Below, piece by piece: positions 1 to 6,849 of a stretch of 10,261 nucleotides of DNA; positions within the stretch are counted from its first letter, which is position 1; the number at the start of each line of letters is the position of its first letter. Location of the stretch: assembly GCA_034429675.1 (NCBI GenBank), contig DAOUFX010000328.1:1-10261 (forward strand), written 5' to 3'. The stretch comes from JAKQHY01 sp034429675 (GTDB lineage: Bacteria; Chloroflexota; Anaerolineae; B4-G1; SLSP01). The notes below the pieces were generated by a model. The model did not search any database. It was not told the DNA's origin and saw nothing but the letters and a program-made list of their open reading frames with translations. Both the position numbers and the translations under genes were made by a program.

Positions 1-26
1 TTTCGAGCCGGGGTACCGGCTCGAAA
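1..26. repeat. Perfect 11-bp inverted repeat, possible terminator cut by the window edge
   Basis: Arms at 1-11 (tttcgagccgg) and 16-26 pair perfectly around a 4-base loop (ggta), giving a GC-rich stem with A/T ends. It lies about 130 bp downstream of the stop codon of the dehydratase gene, where a terminator for the minus-strand genes would be expected. The U-tract on the minus strand would fall outside the window, so terminator function cannot be confirmed. On the plus strand the stem is followed by A residues, which does not fit a plus-strand terminator. Confidence 0.45.
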
Positions 27-88
27 AAACACTTACCTTTTATTTCTTAGCCTGCAAAACAGAGAAATATTAAAGAAAAGCTCCGTGC

Positions 89-118
89 TCTCCGTGCCTC
101 CGTGGTGAATGCTCCCCG
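89..118. repeat. Short ctccgtg-type dispersed intergenic repeat
   Basis: The stretch contains three near-copies of (c)tccgtg in a row (gctccgtg, ctctccgtg, cctccgtg) and ends in gtgaa. Degenerate repeats of this kind recur between genes in several environmental bacterial lineages, including Chloroflexota; that comparison is from general knowledge, not a search. The rest of the 155 bp between the left edge and the dehydratase stop codon shows only the hairpin at 1-26 and no gene. Confidence 0.5.
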
Positions 119-155
119 TCACCGTTGGCGAGCGCGACTTATAGGGTTTTAGTCT

Positions 156-1544
156 TTAGTCGGAATCGCTTGCCGGCGCCGTGATTTCTCCCTTGAGCGC
201 ACACCACGCGGCGGTCGCCGGGCTGGCGAGATACGTCTCGCCGGCGCCCTGCTTGCCGGGGAAATTGCGGTTGCTGGTGCTGACCTGCACCTCGCCCTTG
301 CCCGTCATCCCCAGGTGGCCGGAAGCGCAGCCGCCGCAGCCGGGGTTGCTGACGATGAACCCCGCATCGAACAACGTCTGCAACACCCCGGAACCGAGCA
401 TCTGCGCGTAAACGGCGCGCGTAGCCGGCACCACGGTCGCCATCACGTGCGGCGCGATGCGTTGGCCGCGCACGATCTCCGCGACGGCGGCGAAATCCTC
501 GAAACGCCCGTTGGTGCACGATCCGAGGAAAACACTGTCAATGCGCCGCCCCGCCACCGCGCGCACCGGCTTCACGTTCGCCGGGCTCGGCGGGCAGGCC
601 AGCAACGGCTCAAGGTCGCCAATGTCAATGGCGATAGTTTCGATGTAGTCGGCGTTTGGGTCGGCGCAATTTTGGATTTTGGATTTTGGATTTTGGATCC
701 AACCCGCTGCCTCGCTTTCCCGCTGACCCGCTGACCCGCCCTCTGCCATTCGTGTATTTGTGTCCCTTTCGTGTATGGCCTCCGCCCCGCTGACCCGCTG
801 ACCCGCTGATCCGCTTTCCTGCTGATTCATGATTCCTGATTCATGATTCGTCATCGGAAACCCGATAATCCCCCCCATCTCCGTCACCTGGCTGGCGAGG
901 GTGATCCGCCCGGCGAGGTCGAGGGCGTCAATTGCCGGGCCGTAGAACTCGATGGCGCGGCCCAGCGCGCCGTTGGAGCCGAGGACGCGCAGCACGGCCA
1001 GCGTCAGGTCGCGCGCCGTGCACGGCGCGCGCAGCTCGCCGGTGATGACGACTTTCATCGTCGGGGGCACTTCAAACCAGGTGCGCCCGGTCTTGAAAGC
1101 AAACGCGATGTCCTGGTCGCCCATCCCTTGCCCAAAAGCGCCGATCGCGCCGAGGATGTTGAGATGGCTGTCGGTGCCCACAAACGTGTCGCCGGGGCGC
1201 ACCAGTCCTTGCTCCATCGCGACGTGCGACCCGATGCCGGCGTCCACGTCGTAGACGCGCACCCCCTGCGCGCGCGCCCACTCGCGGCACGTCTGCTGGT
1301 TGTTGGCGTAGGGGATATTGCTCGCCGGCGCTACCAGATCGAAGGTGAAAAACGTCCGGGCCGGATCGGCCACCGGCGCGTCGCCGTACTGCTCGCGGTA
1401 GTTCTTGACCACGTTGGCGCCGCCAAAATCGCGCGCCGTGCGCACATCCAGATCCAGCCAGATGATGTCGCCGGGATTGACCGGGGTCCCCGGCGCGGTG
1501 TGCGCGGCGAAGATTTTTTGGATGAGGGTATGTCCGGGCATCAT
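156..1544 (-). CDS. 3-isopropylmalate/homoaconitate dehydratase family large subunit with a repeat-derived insertion
   Basis: This is an aconitase-superfamily large subunit (LeuC/HacA type), which isomerises a hydroxy-di/tricarboxylic acid using a [4Fe-4S] cluster and needs a separate small subunit (LeuD type) that is not in the window. The three cluster cysteines are visible: Cys343 in GSCTNGR, and Cys403 and Cys406 in NPGCGGC. Other family landmarks are GTDSH (123-127), GAFGQGMGD (135-143), the EMGGIIGF stretch (222-229) and the linker ACPPSPANVKPV (316-327). The protein has 462 residues, but about 62 of them (231-292) are encoded by tandem intergenic-type repeats, leaving a core of about 400, close to the usual 410-420 of the archaeal/thermophile-type LeuC. 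Substrate (isopropylmalate, homoaconitate or dimethylmalate) cannot be decided. The start is one of two consecutive ATGs (1544 or 1541), 2 bp after the stop of the HEPN remnant, with only a weak ribosome binding site, so coupled translation is possible. Activity with the insertion is uncertain. Confidence 0.88.
   Translation of the reverse strand: MMPGHTLIQKIFAAHTAPGTPVNPGDIIWLDLDVRTARDFGGANVVKNYREQYGDAPVADPARTFFTFDLVAPASNIPYANNQQTCREWARAQGVRVYDVDAGIGSHVAMEQGLVRPGDTFVGTDSHLNILGAIGAFGQGMGDQDIAFAFKTGRTWFEVPPTMKVVITGELRAPCTARDLTLAVLRVLGSNGALGRAIEFYGPAIDALDLAGRITLASQVTEMGGIIGFPMTNHESGIMNQQESGSAGQRVSGAEAIHERDTNTRMAEGGSAGQRESEAAGWIQNPKSKIQNCADPNADYIETIAIDIGDLEPLLACPPSPANVKPVRAVAGRRIDSVFLGSCTNGRFEDFAAVAEIVRGQRIAPHVMATVVPATRAVYAQMLGSGVLQTLFDAGFIVSNPGCGGCASGHLGMTGKGEVQVSTSNRNFPGKQGAGETYLASPATAAWCALKGEITAPASDSD
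669..854. repeat. Composite of short tandem repeats inside the dehydratase reading frame
   Basis: On the plus strand this block contains TTTTGGA x4 (670-697), GCTGACCC x2 (722-737), a ttcgtgta/tttgtgtc segment (about 750-776), GCTGACCC/GCTGATCC x3 (789-812) and TGATTC(A/C/G) x4 (823-850). Such repeats normally lie between genes. Here they replace the segment between EMGGIIGFP and ADPNADY in the dehydratase and read through without a stop in its frame, giving a polar low-complexity peptide with elements such as SAGQR (twice) and NPKSKIQN. The unit lengths (7 and 8) are not multiples of three, so frame preservation is a property of the whole block. Confidence 0.9.
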
Positions 1545-1546
1545 GA

Positions 1547-1693
1547 CTACTTATCCAGGAATTGGCGCACCGTCTCCACAAACTCGGCGGCCCAACTGAG
1601 GACGCGCTCTGCCCGTTCATCGCCTACCGATCCCGGCGCGCCATAGTCGCCGACCTGGCGGATGTCAAATGCATACATCTCAGGCGTAATCAT
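1547..1693 (-). pseudogene. Remnant of a HEPN-domain gene, partner of the upstream nucleotidyltransferase
   Basis: A 48-codon frame starts at an ATG that overlaps the TGA of the nucleotidyltransferase (ATGA), the usual arrangement of MNT-HEPN pairs. Its product opens with MITPEM, as many HEPN proteins do, then continues directly with FDIRQVGDYG and AERVLSWAAEFVETVRQFL, which resembles the C-terminal end of HEPN domains (F-x-x-R-Q-x-x-DYG, then AE-x2-L-x2-A-x-EFV-x2-V). Full HEPN proteins are about 110-140 residues. The middle, which carries the R-x4-6-H RNase motif and most of the helical bundle, is absent, and an in-frame internal deletion explains this best. The stop lies 2 bp before the dehydratase start, so its translation may still carry ribosomes to that gene. 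It could instead be an expressed minimal protein. Confidence 0.6.
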
Positions 1694-2019
1694 TGAATGG
1701 GCACCCCTTCCCGCTGAATGTTTAGAAACAGCGGGCTTTTCCGATACCTGAAAACCTCAGCATCTACCGGCAATACCGAAAAAACAACATGTTGCTCAAG
1801 CGACAATTGCCACAGCAACATAGAAAGCCGTTCACGCTCGTCTAGCGGGTCTCGAACATGGTCAAGGACCAGAAGAATATCCAAATCCGATCCTTCTACG
1901 GCATCGCCCCGTGCATACGAACCGTAGAGAATCATCTCCTGTAACCGTGCGCCATAAGTTTGCCGCAAGACTGCTTTGAGCCGTTTCAGAACAGGCATCA
2001 TCGTTTCCAGTGTTGCCAT
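1690..2019 (-). CDS. MNT-type nucleotidyltransferase (minimal DNA polymerase beta-like), antitoxin-like
   Basis: This 109-residue protein is a minimal nucleotidyltransferase of the pol-beta superfamily. The signature G33-S34-x10-D45-x-D47 (GSYARGDAVEGSDLD) binds metal and NTP. The C-terminus (PLFLNIQREGVPI) matches the normal end of the family, so the gene looks complete. In MNT-HEPN toxin-antitoxin pairs the MNT protein neutralises the HEPN RNase, in studied cases by AMPylating or otherwise modifying it. Here the HEPN partner is reduced to a fragment right after this gene. In the second carboxylate region (LSLEQHVVFSVLPVD) the residue aligning with the usual Asp appears to be His77, which would weaken catalysis; this is an alignment by eye. 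The start is set at MATLE (2019), preceded by AAGGGA at a 5-base spacing; an upstream in-frame Met at 2100 would run into the hemolysin III gene. Confidence 0.85.
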   Translation of the reverse strand: MATLETMMPVLKRLKAVLRQTYGARLQEMILYGSYARGDAVEGSDLDILLVLDHVRDPLDERERLSMLLWQLSLEQHVVFSVLPVDAEVFRYRKSPLFLNIQREGVPIQ

Positions 2020-2035
2020 ACTGATCCCTTGTCGG

Positions 2036-2716
2036 TCAATGCGCCGGCGCCAGGTACAGCAGGATAGCAAAATAGTGGCACAGGCTGCCGGCCAGCACAA
2101 AAAGGTGCCAGACGCCGTGCATGTAGGGGACTTTTTTCATCGCGTAGAAAATGACGCCGATGGTGTACGCCGCGCCGCCCGCCCCCAGCCAGATCAGGCC
2201 GCCGACCGGCATGTGGGCCAGCAGCGACTTCAAAATCAGGACGCTCAGCCATCCCATCACGATGTACAGCAGCACCGACGCCTTCTGCATCCGGTTGAAG
2301 AAGATCGCCTTGAAGCTCACGCCCAAAATCGCGATGCCCCAGATGATGACCAGGAACGTCAAGCCCCACGCGCCCTGCACGCCGAGCAGCAAAAACGGTG
2401 TGTAGGTCCCGGCGATGAGCAAAAAGATGGAAGCGTGATCAACGAACTTGAGGACGCGCTTAATTTTCGGCTGTTGAAAGCTGTGGTAGAGCGTCGAGGC
2501 CAGGTACAGGATGATCAACGATCCGCCGTAGATGCTGAAACTCACCACCTGCGTGACGTTGCCGTAGAGCACCGCCAGCACCACCAGCACCGTCAGCCCG
2601 GCAACGCTCAGAGCCGCGCCGATGCCGTGCGTGATGCTGTTCATAATTTCTTCACCAATAGAGTAGAATTGGGTCAGGGCGCGATCTTTCAGGTCTTTCA
2701 ATTGTTCTGATGTCAT
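2036..2716 (-). CDS. Hemolysin III family (PAQR-type) integral membrane protein
   Basis: This 226-residue, seven-helix membrane protein belongs to the HlyIII/YqfA/PAQR superfamily. Family signatures are NSITHG (26-31), STLYHS with His78, FVDHASIFLLIAGTYTPF (91-108), and HGVWHLFVLAGSLCHYFAI with His200, His204 and His214. His78, His200 and His204 correspond to the zinc ligands known from PAQR receptors. Hydrophobic segments run from about residue 34 to the C-terminus. The bacterial role is unsettled: the hemolysin name comes from early Bacillus cereus work, and E. coli YqfA is linked to membrane-lipid/energy homeostasis. The start MTSEQ (2716) is preceded by an AGAAGA-like ribosome binding site; an upstream in-frame Met at 2842 would overlap the nuclease gene. 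The gap to that gene is 16 bp, so it may be co-transcribed with the R-M cassette, although its base composition is more like the flank. Confidence 0.92.
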   Translation of the reverse strand: MTSEQLKDLKDRALTQFYSIGEEIMNSITHGIGAALSVAGLTVLVVLAVLYGNVTQVVSFSIYGGSLIILYLASTLYHSFQQPKIKRVLKFVDHASIFLLIAGTYTPFLLLGVQGAWGLTFLVIIWGIAILGVSFKAIFFNRMQKASVLLYIVMGWLSVLILKSLLAHMPVGGLIWLGAGGAAYTIGVIFYAMKKVPYMHGVWHLFVLAGSLCHYFAILLYLAPAH

Positions 2717-2732
2717 AGATGTCTTCTTTCGT

Positions 2733-3386
2733 TTAAATTTTGTTCTCAAATCCAAACAGTAGGTGATATAGAGTAAAAGGGGATATCCCTTTCGGCCTAT
2801 TATGCCGTGAGATATAACATTCTTCAAGTGGCAACAATACATCAGTGTGCTGGAAACTGGGGTGATCTTTTAAAGCGCCAATTCGATTCCGTAGTTCAGT
2901 TGCGACATCAGTACAGCAAGTCTGACGGATGTACCCTAACATAGCACCCTCAGGAAAATCTTGCCCATATCTCCCATCAACATATCTATTGACACCATTT
3001 TCAATGTAACGTTGGCACAAGGTTTGGTCATTCGCTTCTACTAATTTGCACTCGGCCCCAAAATAGTAATGTTTGTCCCACTCACTACGGAAACAAAAAT
3101 CAACAGTAGGGGGTTTACCACGACTTTTTGCCTCATTTTTGTCTTGTTTCTCATGGATTGGGACAAATGAAAAAAGAGCGCTCTGCTGCCAGCGTTGTTG
3201 CAGACAGACAAACCACTCTTCTGTAATGTCGTTTTCGTCCATTTCCTGGGTAACAATGTGCTTCTGCAAAAGATCAAAATATGCATCCCGCATTAGACAC
3301 AACATGACTCGAACAGCGCCAGAAACCAGAGCCCTAGACAACTCATCAGAAGGAGGTTGCGGATGATAACTCTGTTGTAAACTCAT
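2733..3386 (-). CDS. Candidate PD-(D/E)xK nuclease, restriction partner of the upstream methyltransferase
   Basis: I do not recognise this 217-residue protein as a named family. It has a plausible PD-(D/E)xK active site: Asp96 in PPTVDFCFR, then Glu112-Cys-Lys114 in YYFGAECKLVEA, separated by a short hairpin-like turn, with Glu57 (TEEWF) as a possible upstream acidic residue. Downstream, RYIENGVNRYVDGRYGQDFPEGAMLGYIRQ (127-155) reads as helix plus a Gly-rich segment, as often seen after the ExK strand in restriction-type nucleases. The N-terminal 60 residues look helical. No membrane segment is evident. The ATG overlaps the methyltransferase stop (ATGA), so the two are probably translationally coupled. 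Given this pairing, a type II-like restriction endonuclease, or a nuclease subunit acting with the methyltransferase, is the best inference. It could instead be a DNA-binding accessory protein without cleavage activity. Confidence 0.68.
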   Translation of the reverse strand: MSLQQSYHPQPPSDELSRALVSGAVRVMLCLMRDAYFDLLQKHIVTQEMDENDITEEWFVCLQQRWQQSALFSFVPIHEKQDKNEAKSRGKPPTVDFCFRSEWDKHYYFGAECKLVEANDQTLCQRYIENGVNRYVDGRYGQDFPEGAMLGYIRQTCCTDVATELRNRIGALKDHPSFQHTDVLLPLEECYISRHNRPKGISPFTLYHLLFGFENKI

Positions 3387-6300
3387 GCTGCCTTCCCCCA
3401 GGCTTCCATCATATCCGCATAAATCTCGTCCGCATCCCTTAAAGCGCTTGATTTGGTCCAGTAACGCCGCTGATCTGGCTTGATAATATAAATTGTCTTT
3501 CCAATGTAGAGCCGTAGATTTCGCCTGATGAATAGACTTGGCGAGCGCTTCTCGACCAGAAATTCGTTCACTGCGGCCAGAGCTTGATCTAGTGCATCCT
3601 GAGAGTCTTCCTGAATAATTGTATCTTCCATTGGTAAGGATTGTTCGACATGCTCCAATGCTACAACGCGAAGCGGAATACTGCCAGGTGAGAAAAGATG
3701 AGGCCTGAATGATTGTCCAAAGGAGTTTTCCAGAGTCCTCCCGATAACAAGAAGGTATTGTTGCAAAAAAGTGTCCGCATCCTCTTTAGAATAAGTTGAA
3801 CTTCCTGCCTCTTTTCTTTTCTTGAAGTAACCAAGCGTATATCCAATTGCATCGTTAATGAGCATGCATTCTTCTGCGGTCAACCTATAGAGAGGTTCAA
3901 CAATTCTGCTTACAGCATTTTCATAATTATCTTGGGACGCTAAAACCTTTAAGTCATCAAACGAGAACGATATATCAAGTAAATCCAATGGCATAGGAAA
4001 ATTCATAATTTCATGTTTCGCAAGTTCATCACGTTCAACCAACCAACGCCCACTTGACATTAGTGCAAAATAAAGAGGAATACGACTATTGAGAAACAAA
4101 CAACATTTTGCCAGAATACCAATCTCTGAACTGTTACCATGAATACCCAGTAGTGATTGAGTAAAGACGGTATCAGCAGGTACCAGAGCGGCCCTAAAGC
4201 TATTTTCGCCGGCAATGGGGCTCTGTTTCACGAGAATATGCGGGCCCTCAAAGATTTCAGACTTTTGAGATATTGACCGTTGTACTTTTGGAACATCAAA
4301 TAATGGCAAACTCGCTATATCTAACGTGAACCGAGGTAATAATACACCTCCCTCAATATAAGGTTTCCCCAAAAGGAATGACGCGTCAGTTTCTGGTTTG
4401 CCAAGTATAATACCCTCTCCATTAGTCCATTCACGCTTTTTACACAATTCTGCAAGTGATTGATAAGAATTCCCCATCAACTTTTTCACCAGTGCATAAT
4501 CCCTAGGCCCGCCCCACATCGCTACTTTCCAAATAACGTCATTTCCAATCGCCTCCTGGCGCGGCAAGCGTGCAATGTCCTGTGGATCAATAAAGAATTG
4601 CCACTGATCTTCAGCCGAGTGGGATGGTTTTGGCGTGCAATACCAGATTGGTTGGCTTTCATCCGGAAGACTGGGAGTGTAAAAAATCGCCGCAGATGGA
4701 CCCACAGCGTCCTGAAAAAGTCCACGGCGGGAGGCGGAGAAGTTTATGATAGTCTTGACGTGATAAGTCTGAAGAAAACTGCTGCGGAATCGGCGATGCG
4801 TTCCAGAACGGTTGAATAAAAGCCCTTTACTGGGCATCAGCAAACAAATTTCCCCGGTCTGGTCGCTGAGTTCCGCAGCTTTCCATAGAAACGCCAGAGC
4901 AATTTGACGGTCAGGAGCTATGGTTCTGTCGTGATATTCGGCTTCTCTTTCTCTACAATACTTCTCAGCGGCAGGAGTCAATGGGTCGCTCCAGGGCGGA
5001 TTGCCAATGACCAAATCATAGTGCTTTTGAGCGAATGCCGAATCGGGTTCAAAGAAATCACAAGCGAAAAGGTTGCTGTTGCGCAATGAAGGGAAGGTAA
5101 CTTCTTCCCAGATCTGCCGCGGCTCCAGATAATCGCATAATGTCAGGTATAAACTGAACGCGGCGACGCGCACTGCCTCCAAATCAAGATCAACCCCATA
5201 AATGTTATCCGCAAGTAGTTGTTTGAGCAGTTCCGGTGTCAATGGTTCATGAGGATGCGCCTGACGCCAGTGAGAAATAATGCGACGATAAATTTCCACC
5301 AAAAATATACCAGAGCCACATGCCGGGTCAAGAACTTGGAAATCTGTTCGAGTTCCTTCCCATGGAAAAATTTCATCTACCAGGAAACTGACCAAATGAT
5401 AGGGGGTGTAATGCGCACCATTTTTGTCTTTGTTTTTTGCGGTTTTTCTCTGTTGGATATGGAAAAATTCTTCATAAATATTGCTGATAAATTCGATAGG
5501 TAGAACATCGAAGGAATAGAATCTCCAAAGTCCTAATTGCCCGGTACGCACATCCTGTTGACCAGTAAGGTAGTCACGCAATTTCTTCAAATGTTGAACA
5601 TCAATGGTTCGTTTCTCATCATCGCTAACCGGGAATATGTCACCGTTAAACTTTTTACTCAAGTATGCGAAAAGTTCATAAGTTGCGTTTTTGTCTCCCA
5701 ATAGATCTATAAAACAAGTTGCATCTTCTCGAAACCGCGCGAAAAAATCATCCGGAAAAACATTTTTTCCATTGGCATCTTTTCGATCTTCCAAATACTT
5801 AATAAAAATCGCACGACCCAGAAGGCTGTTTACAATAACTGGGACTGTTTCAATTGGACCGGTTGTTGATAGAATCGCAATGAGTTCACGACGAATGAAT
5901 TTTAGAGACTCAAGCAATTTATAGTCCGCGCGTTCTTTTAGTTCAAAATCCGATTGATTACGTTGCCAATATCGCCCCGTCTCAAATTCACGATGGTGGT
6001 AAGCCTGTAGTTTTCGCCGCTCGTTTTCATGACGAGAGAACACATCCAACGCCTCAATCAACCCTGTCTCGTAATCATTCCCCACAGACACAGCCGGTTG
6101 TTTATATGTATTGTAAATCCTGACATATCCATCAGGAAAGGTAACAACCAATAAAGGAGCTTTTCCCATGTTCCAGGCAAGCCGATGTAATTCCGCTAAC
6201 TCCATTGACGCCTGTGTCGGGTTTTGTCCTTCGAATCGCCGGAAATAAATATATGGAATAGAAGCGCCATTTGGTGGGGTGTAAAAATATATAGATTCAA

Positions 6301-6445
6301 TCCCTAGCTTTTGTCGTGCGATATCAAAGAAATCCCTTTGGAAGGCATCTCCCGGCGGTGTATCTGCGGTCGCCAGATTTTCGCCTGCCTGAAGACCCAA
6401 TTCCAGGTAAAGTTTCTCCAGGGTTTGCGCACTTGTGTAAGTCAT
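3383..6445 (-). CDS. Large N6-adenine DNA methyltransferase (Eco57I/type IIG-like), core of an R-M system
   Basis: This protein of about 1020 residues has the gamma-class amino-methyltransferase layout. A helical N-terminal half (1-340) leads to GAHYTPYHLV (343-352), the SAM-binding motif I LDPACGSG (372-379), YGVDLD (416-421), and the catalytic motif IV IGNPPW (480-485), the NPPY/W signature of adenine-N6 methylation. The C-terminal half (about 635-1020) contains WGGPRDYALVKKL and, near 800-819, RWLVERDELAKHEIMNFPMP, which resemble target-recognition regions of type IIG and PglX-like enzymes. I see no D-ExK site in the N-terminus, so cleavage is probably done by the adjacent 217-residue protein. 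An ATG at 6460 is in frame, but the one at 6445 has a good ribosome binding site (AAGAAGGTGG) immediately upstream, so 6445 is preferred. The gene is AT-richer than the flanks, consistent with horizontal transfer. Confidence 0.92.
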   Translation of the reverse strand: MTYTSAQTLEKLYLELGLQAGENLATADTPPGDAFQRDFFDIARQKLGIESIYFYTPPNGASIPYIYFRRFEGQNPTQASMELAELHRLAWNMGKAPLLVVTFPDGYVRIYNTYKQPAVSVGNDYETGLIEALDVFSRHENERRKLQAYHHREFETGRYWQRNQSDFELKERADYKLLESLKFIRRELIAILSTTGPIETVPVIVNSLLGRAIFIKYLEDRKDANGKNVFPDDFFARFREDATCFIDLLGDKNATYELFAYLSKKFNGDIFPVSDDEKRTIDVQHLKKLRDYLTGQQDVRTGQLGLWRFYSFDVLPIEFISNIYEEFFHIQQRKTAKNKDKNGAHYTPYHLVSFLVDEIFPWEGTRTDFQVLDPACGSGIFLVEIYRRIISHWRQAHPHEPLTPELLKQLLADNIYGVDLDLEAVRVAAFSLYLTLCDYLEPRQIWEEVTFPSLRNSNLFACDFFEPDSAFAQKHYDLVIGNPPWSDPLTPAAEKYCREREAEYHDRTIAPDRQIALAFLWKAAELSDQTGEICLLMPSKGLLFNRSGTHRRFRSSFLQTYHVKTIINFSASRRGLFQDAVGPSAAIFYTPSLPDESQPIWYCTPKPSHSAEDQWQFFIDPQDIARLPRQEAIGNDVIWKVAMWGGPRDYALVKKLMGNSYQSLAELCKKREWTNGEGIILGKPETDASFLLGKPYIEGGVLLPRFTLDIASLPLFDVPKVQRSISQKSEIFEGPHILVKQSPIAGENSFRAALVPADTVFTQSLLGIHGNSSEIGILAKCCLFLNSRIPLYFALMSSGRWLVERDELAKHEIMNFPMPLDLLDISFSFDDLKVLASQDNYENAVSRIVEPLYRLTAEECMLINDAIGYTLGYFKKRKEAGSSTYSKEDADTFLQQYLLVIGRTLENSFGQSFRPHLFSPGSIPLRVVALEHVEQSLPMEDTIIQEDSQDALDQALAAVNEFLVEKRSPSLFIRRNLRLYIGKTIYIIKPDQRRYWTKSSALRDADEIYADMMEAWGKAA

Positions 6446-6489
6446 ATCCACCTTCTTCATTATTTTTGCATCCGGGATAACCCGATTTT

Positions 6490-6786
6490 CTACAAACCAG
6501 AAAAAGCTTCGAGCAATACTTTGAGAATTGAGCCTACATATTGTTGTTGCGCTGTATTGAGCTCGTTCAATTTAGATATGGAAGAACGCAATTCCGGGGA
6601 CAATGAGGACAATCTTGGGTCTCCCGCATTAGAAGACTTATATTCTAGCAAGATAAGCTCAATAAATTTAGCGAGTTGTGATTTACAACCTTTGCCAACC
6701 GAATACCCCTCTGCATTCGCCTTTGATGCAAGTTGATCTTTGAGATTACTTGGTAGATATATTGAAGTATATTGTATCTTTCCCAT
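6490..6786 (-). CDS. Small ribbon-helix-helix-like protein, probable regulator of the R-M cassette
   Basis: This is a 98-residue protein. The N-terminus has the look of a ribbon-helix-helix (CopG/Arc-type) DNA-binding fold: a short strand (IQYTSIYLP, 4-12), a helix (NLKDQLASKANAEG, 14-27), a turn (YSVGKGCKSQ) and a second helix (LAKFIELILLEYK, 38-50). The C-terminal half (62-96) is predicted helical and could serve oligomerisation. It is the first gene of the cassette, 44 bp ahead of the methyltransferase, and its own promoter carries an 8-bp inverted repeat, so autorepression with timing control of the R-M genes is a reasonable inference. RHH proteins also act as antitoxins, but no toxin is paired here. 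The start at 6786 has AAGGT at 5-base spacing. The C-protein family of classical R-M systems is helix-turn-helix, so this would be a different solution. Confidence 0.72.
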   Translation of the reverse strand: MGKIQYTSIYLPSNLKDQLASKANAEGYSVGKGCKSQLAKFIELILLEYKSSNAGDPRLSSLSPELRSSISKLNELNTAQQQYVGSILKVLLEAFSGL

Positions 6787-6805
6787 ATTTTACCTTGGTT
6801 CCAAA

Positions 6806-6840
6806 GAATCTATATATTCACATTATAAATCCATAGATTC
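6806..6840. promoter_or_regulatory. Candidate operator: 8-bp perfect inverted repeat around the -10 box
   Basis: GAATCTAT at 6806-6813 and ATAGATTC at 6833-6840 form a perfect 8-bp dyad with 19 bases between the arms, so the arm centres are 27 bp apart. One arm lies in the -35/-10 spacer and the other just downstream of the -10, where transcription should start. This suits a repressor dimer pair that blocks RNA polymerase, most simply the RHH-like product of the gene it precedes. The binding assignment is inference; the dyad itself is seen directly. Confidence 0.55.
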
Positions 6841-6849
6841 AATAGTCAA
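6822..6849 (-). promoter_or_regulatory. Sigma-70-type promoter of the R-M cassette
   Basis: On the minus strand a -35 TTGACT (6844-6849) and a perfect -10 TATAAT (6822-6827) are separated by 16 bases. The expected start of transcription is near 6815, giving a leader of about 30 bases before the ATG at 6786. It is by far the best promoter match I can see in the window, and it sits within the AT-rich cassette. Confidence 0.7.

Noticed and set aside
1..26. Plus-strand rho-independent terminator
   Set aside because: The stem is followed by A residues, not T, on the plus strand, and no plus-strand gene precedes it.
669..854. Intein or intron inside the dehydratase
   Set aside because: Only about 186 bp, with no splicing motifs, and composed of simple tandem repeats.
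843..1646. Plus-strand gene of 267 codons
   Set aside because: Antisense shadow of the dehydratase and HEPN remnant in GC-rich DNA; rich in Arg, Ala, His and Gly with no recognisable domain.
2036..2716. Secreted hemolysin toxin
   Set aside because: It is a seven-helix PAQR-type membrane protein; the hemolysin name is historical.
3383..6445. Single-polypeptide type IIG restriction enzyme with its own nuclease
   Set aside because: No D-(E/Q)xK pattern seen in the N-terminal region, while the overlapping next gene supplies one; not excluded for a very divergent site.
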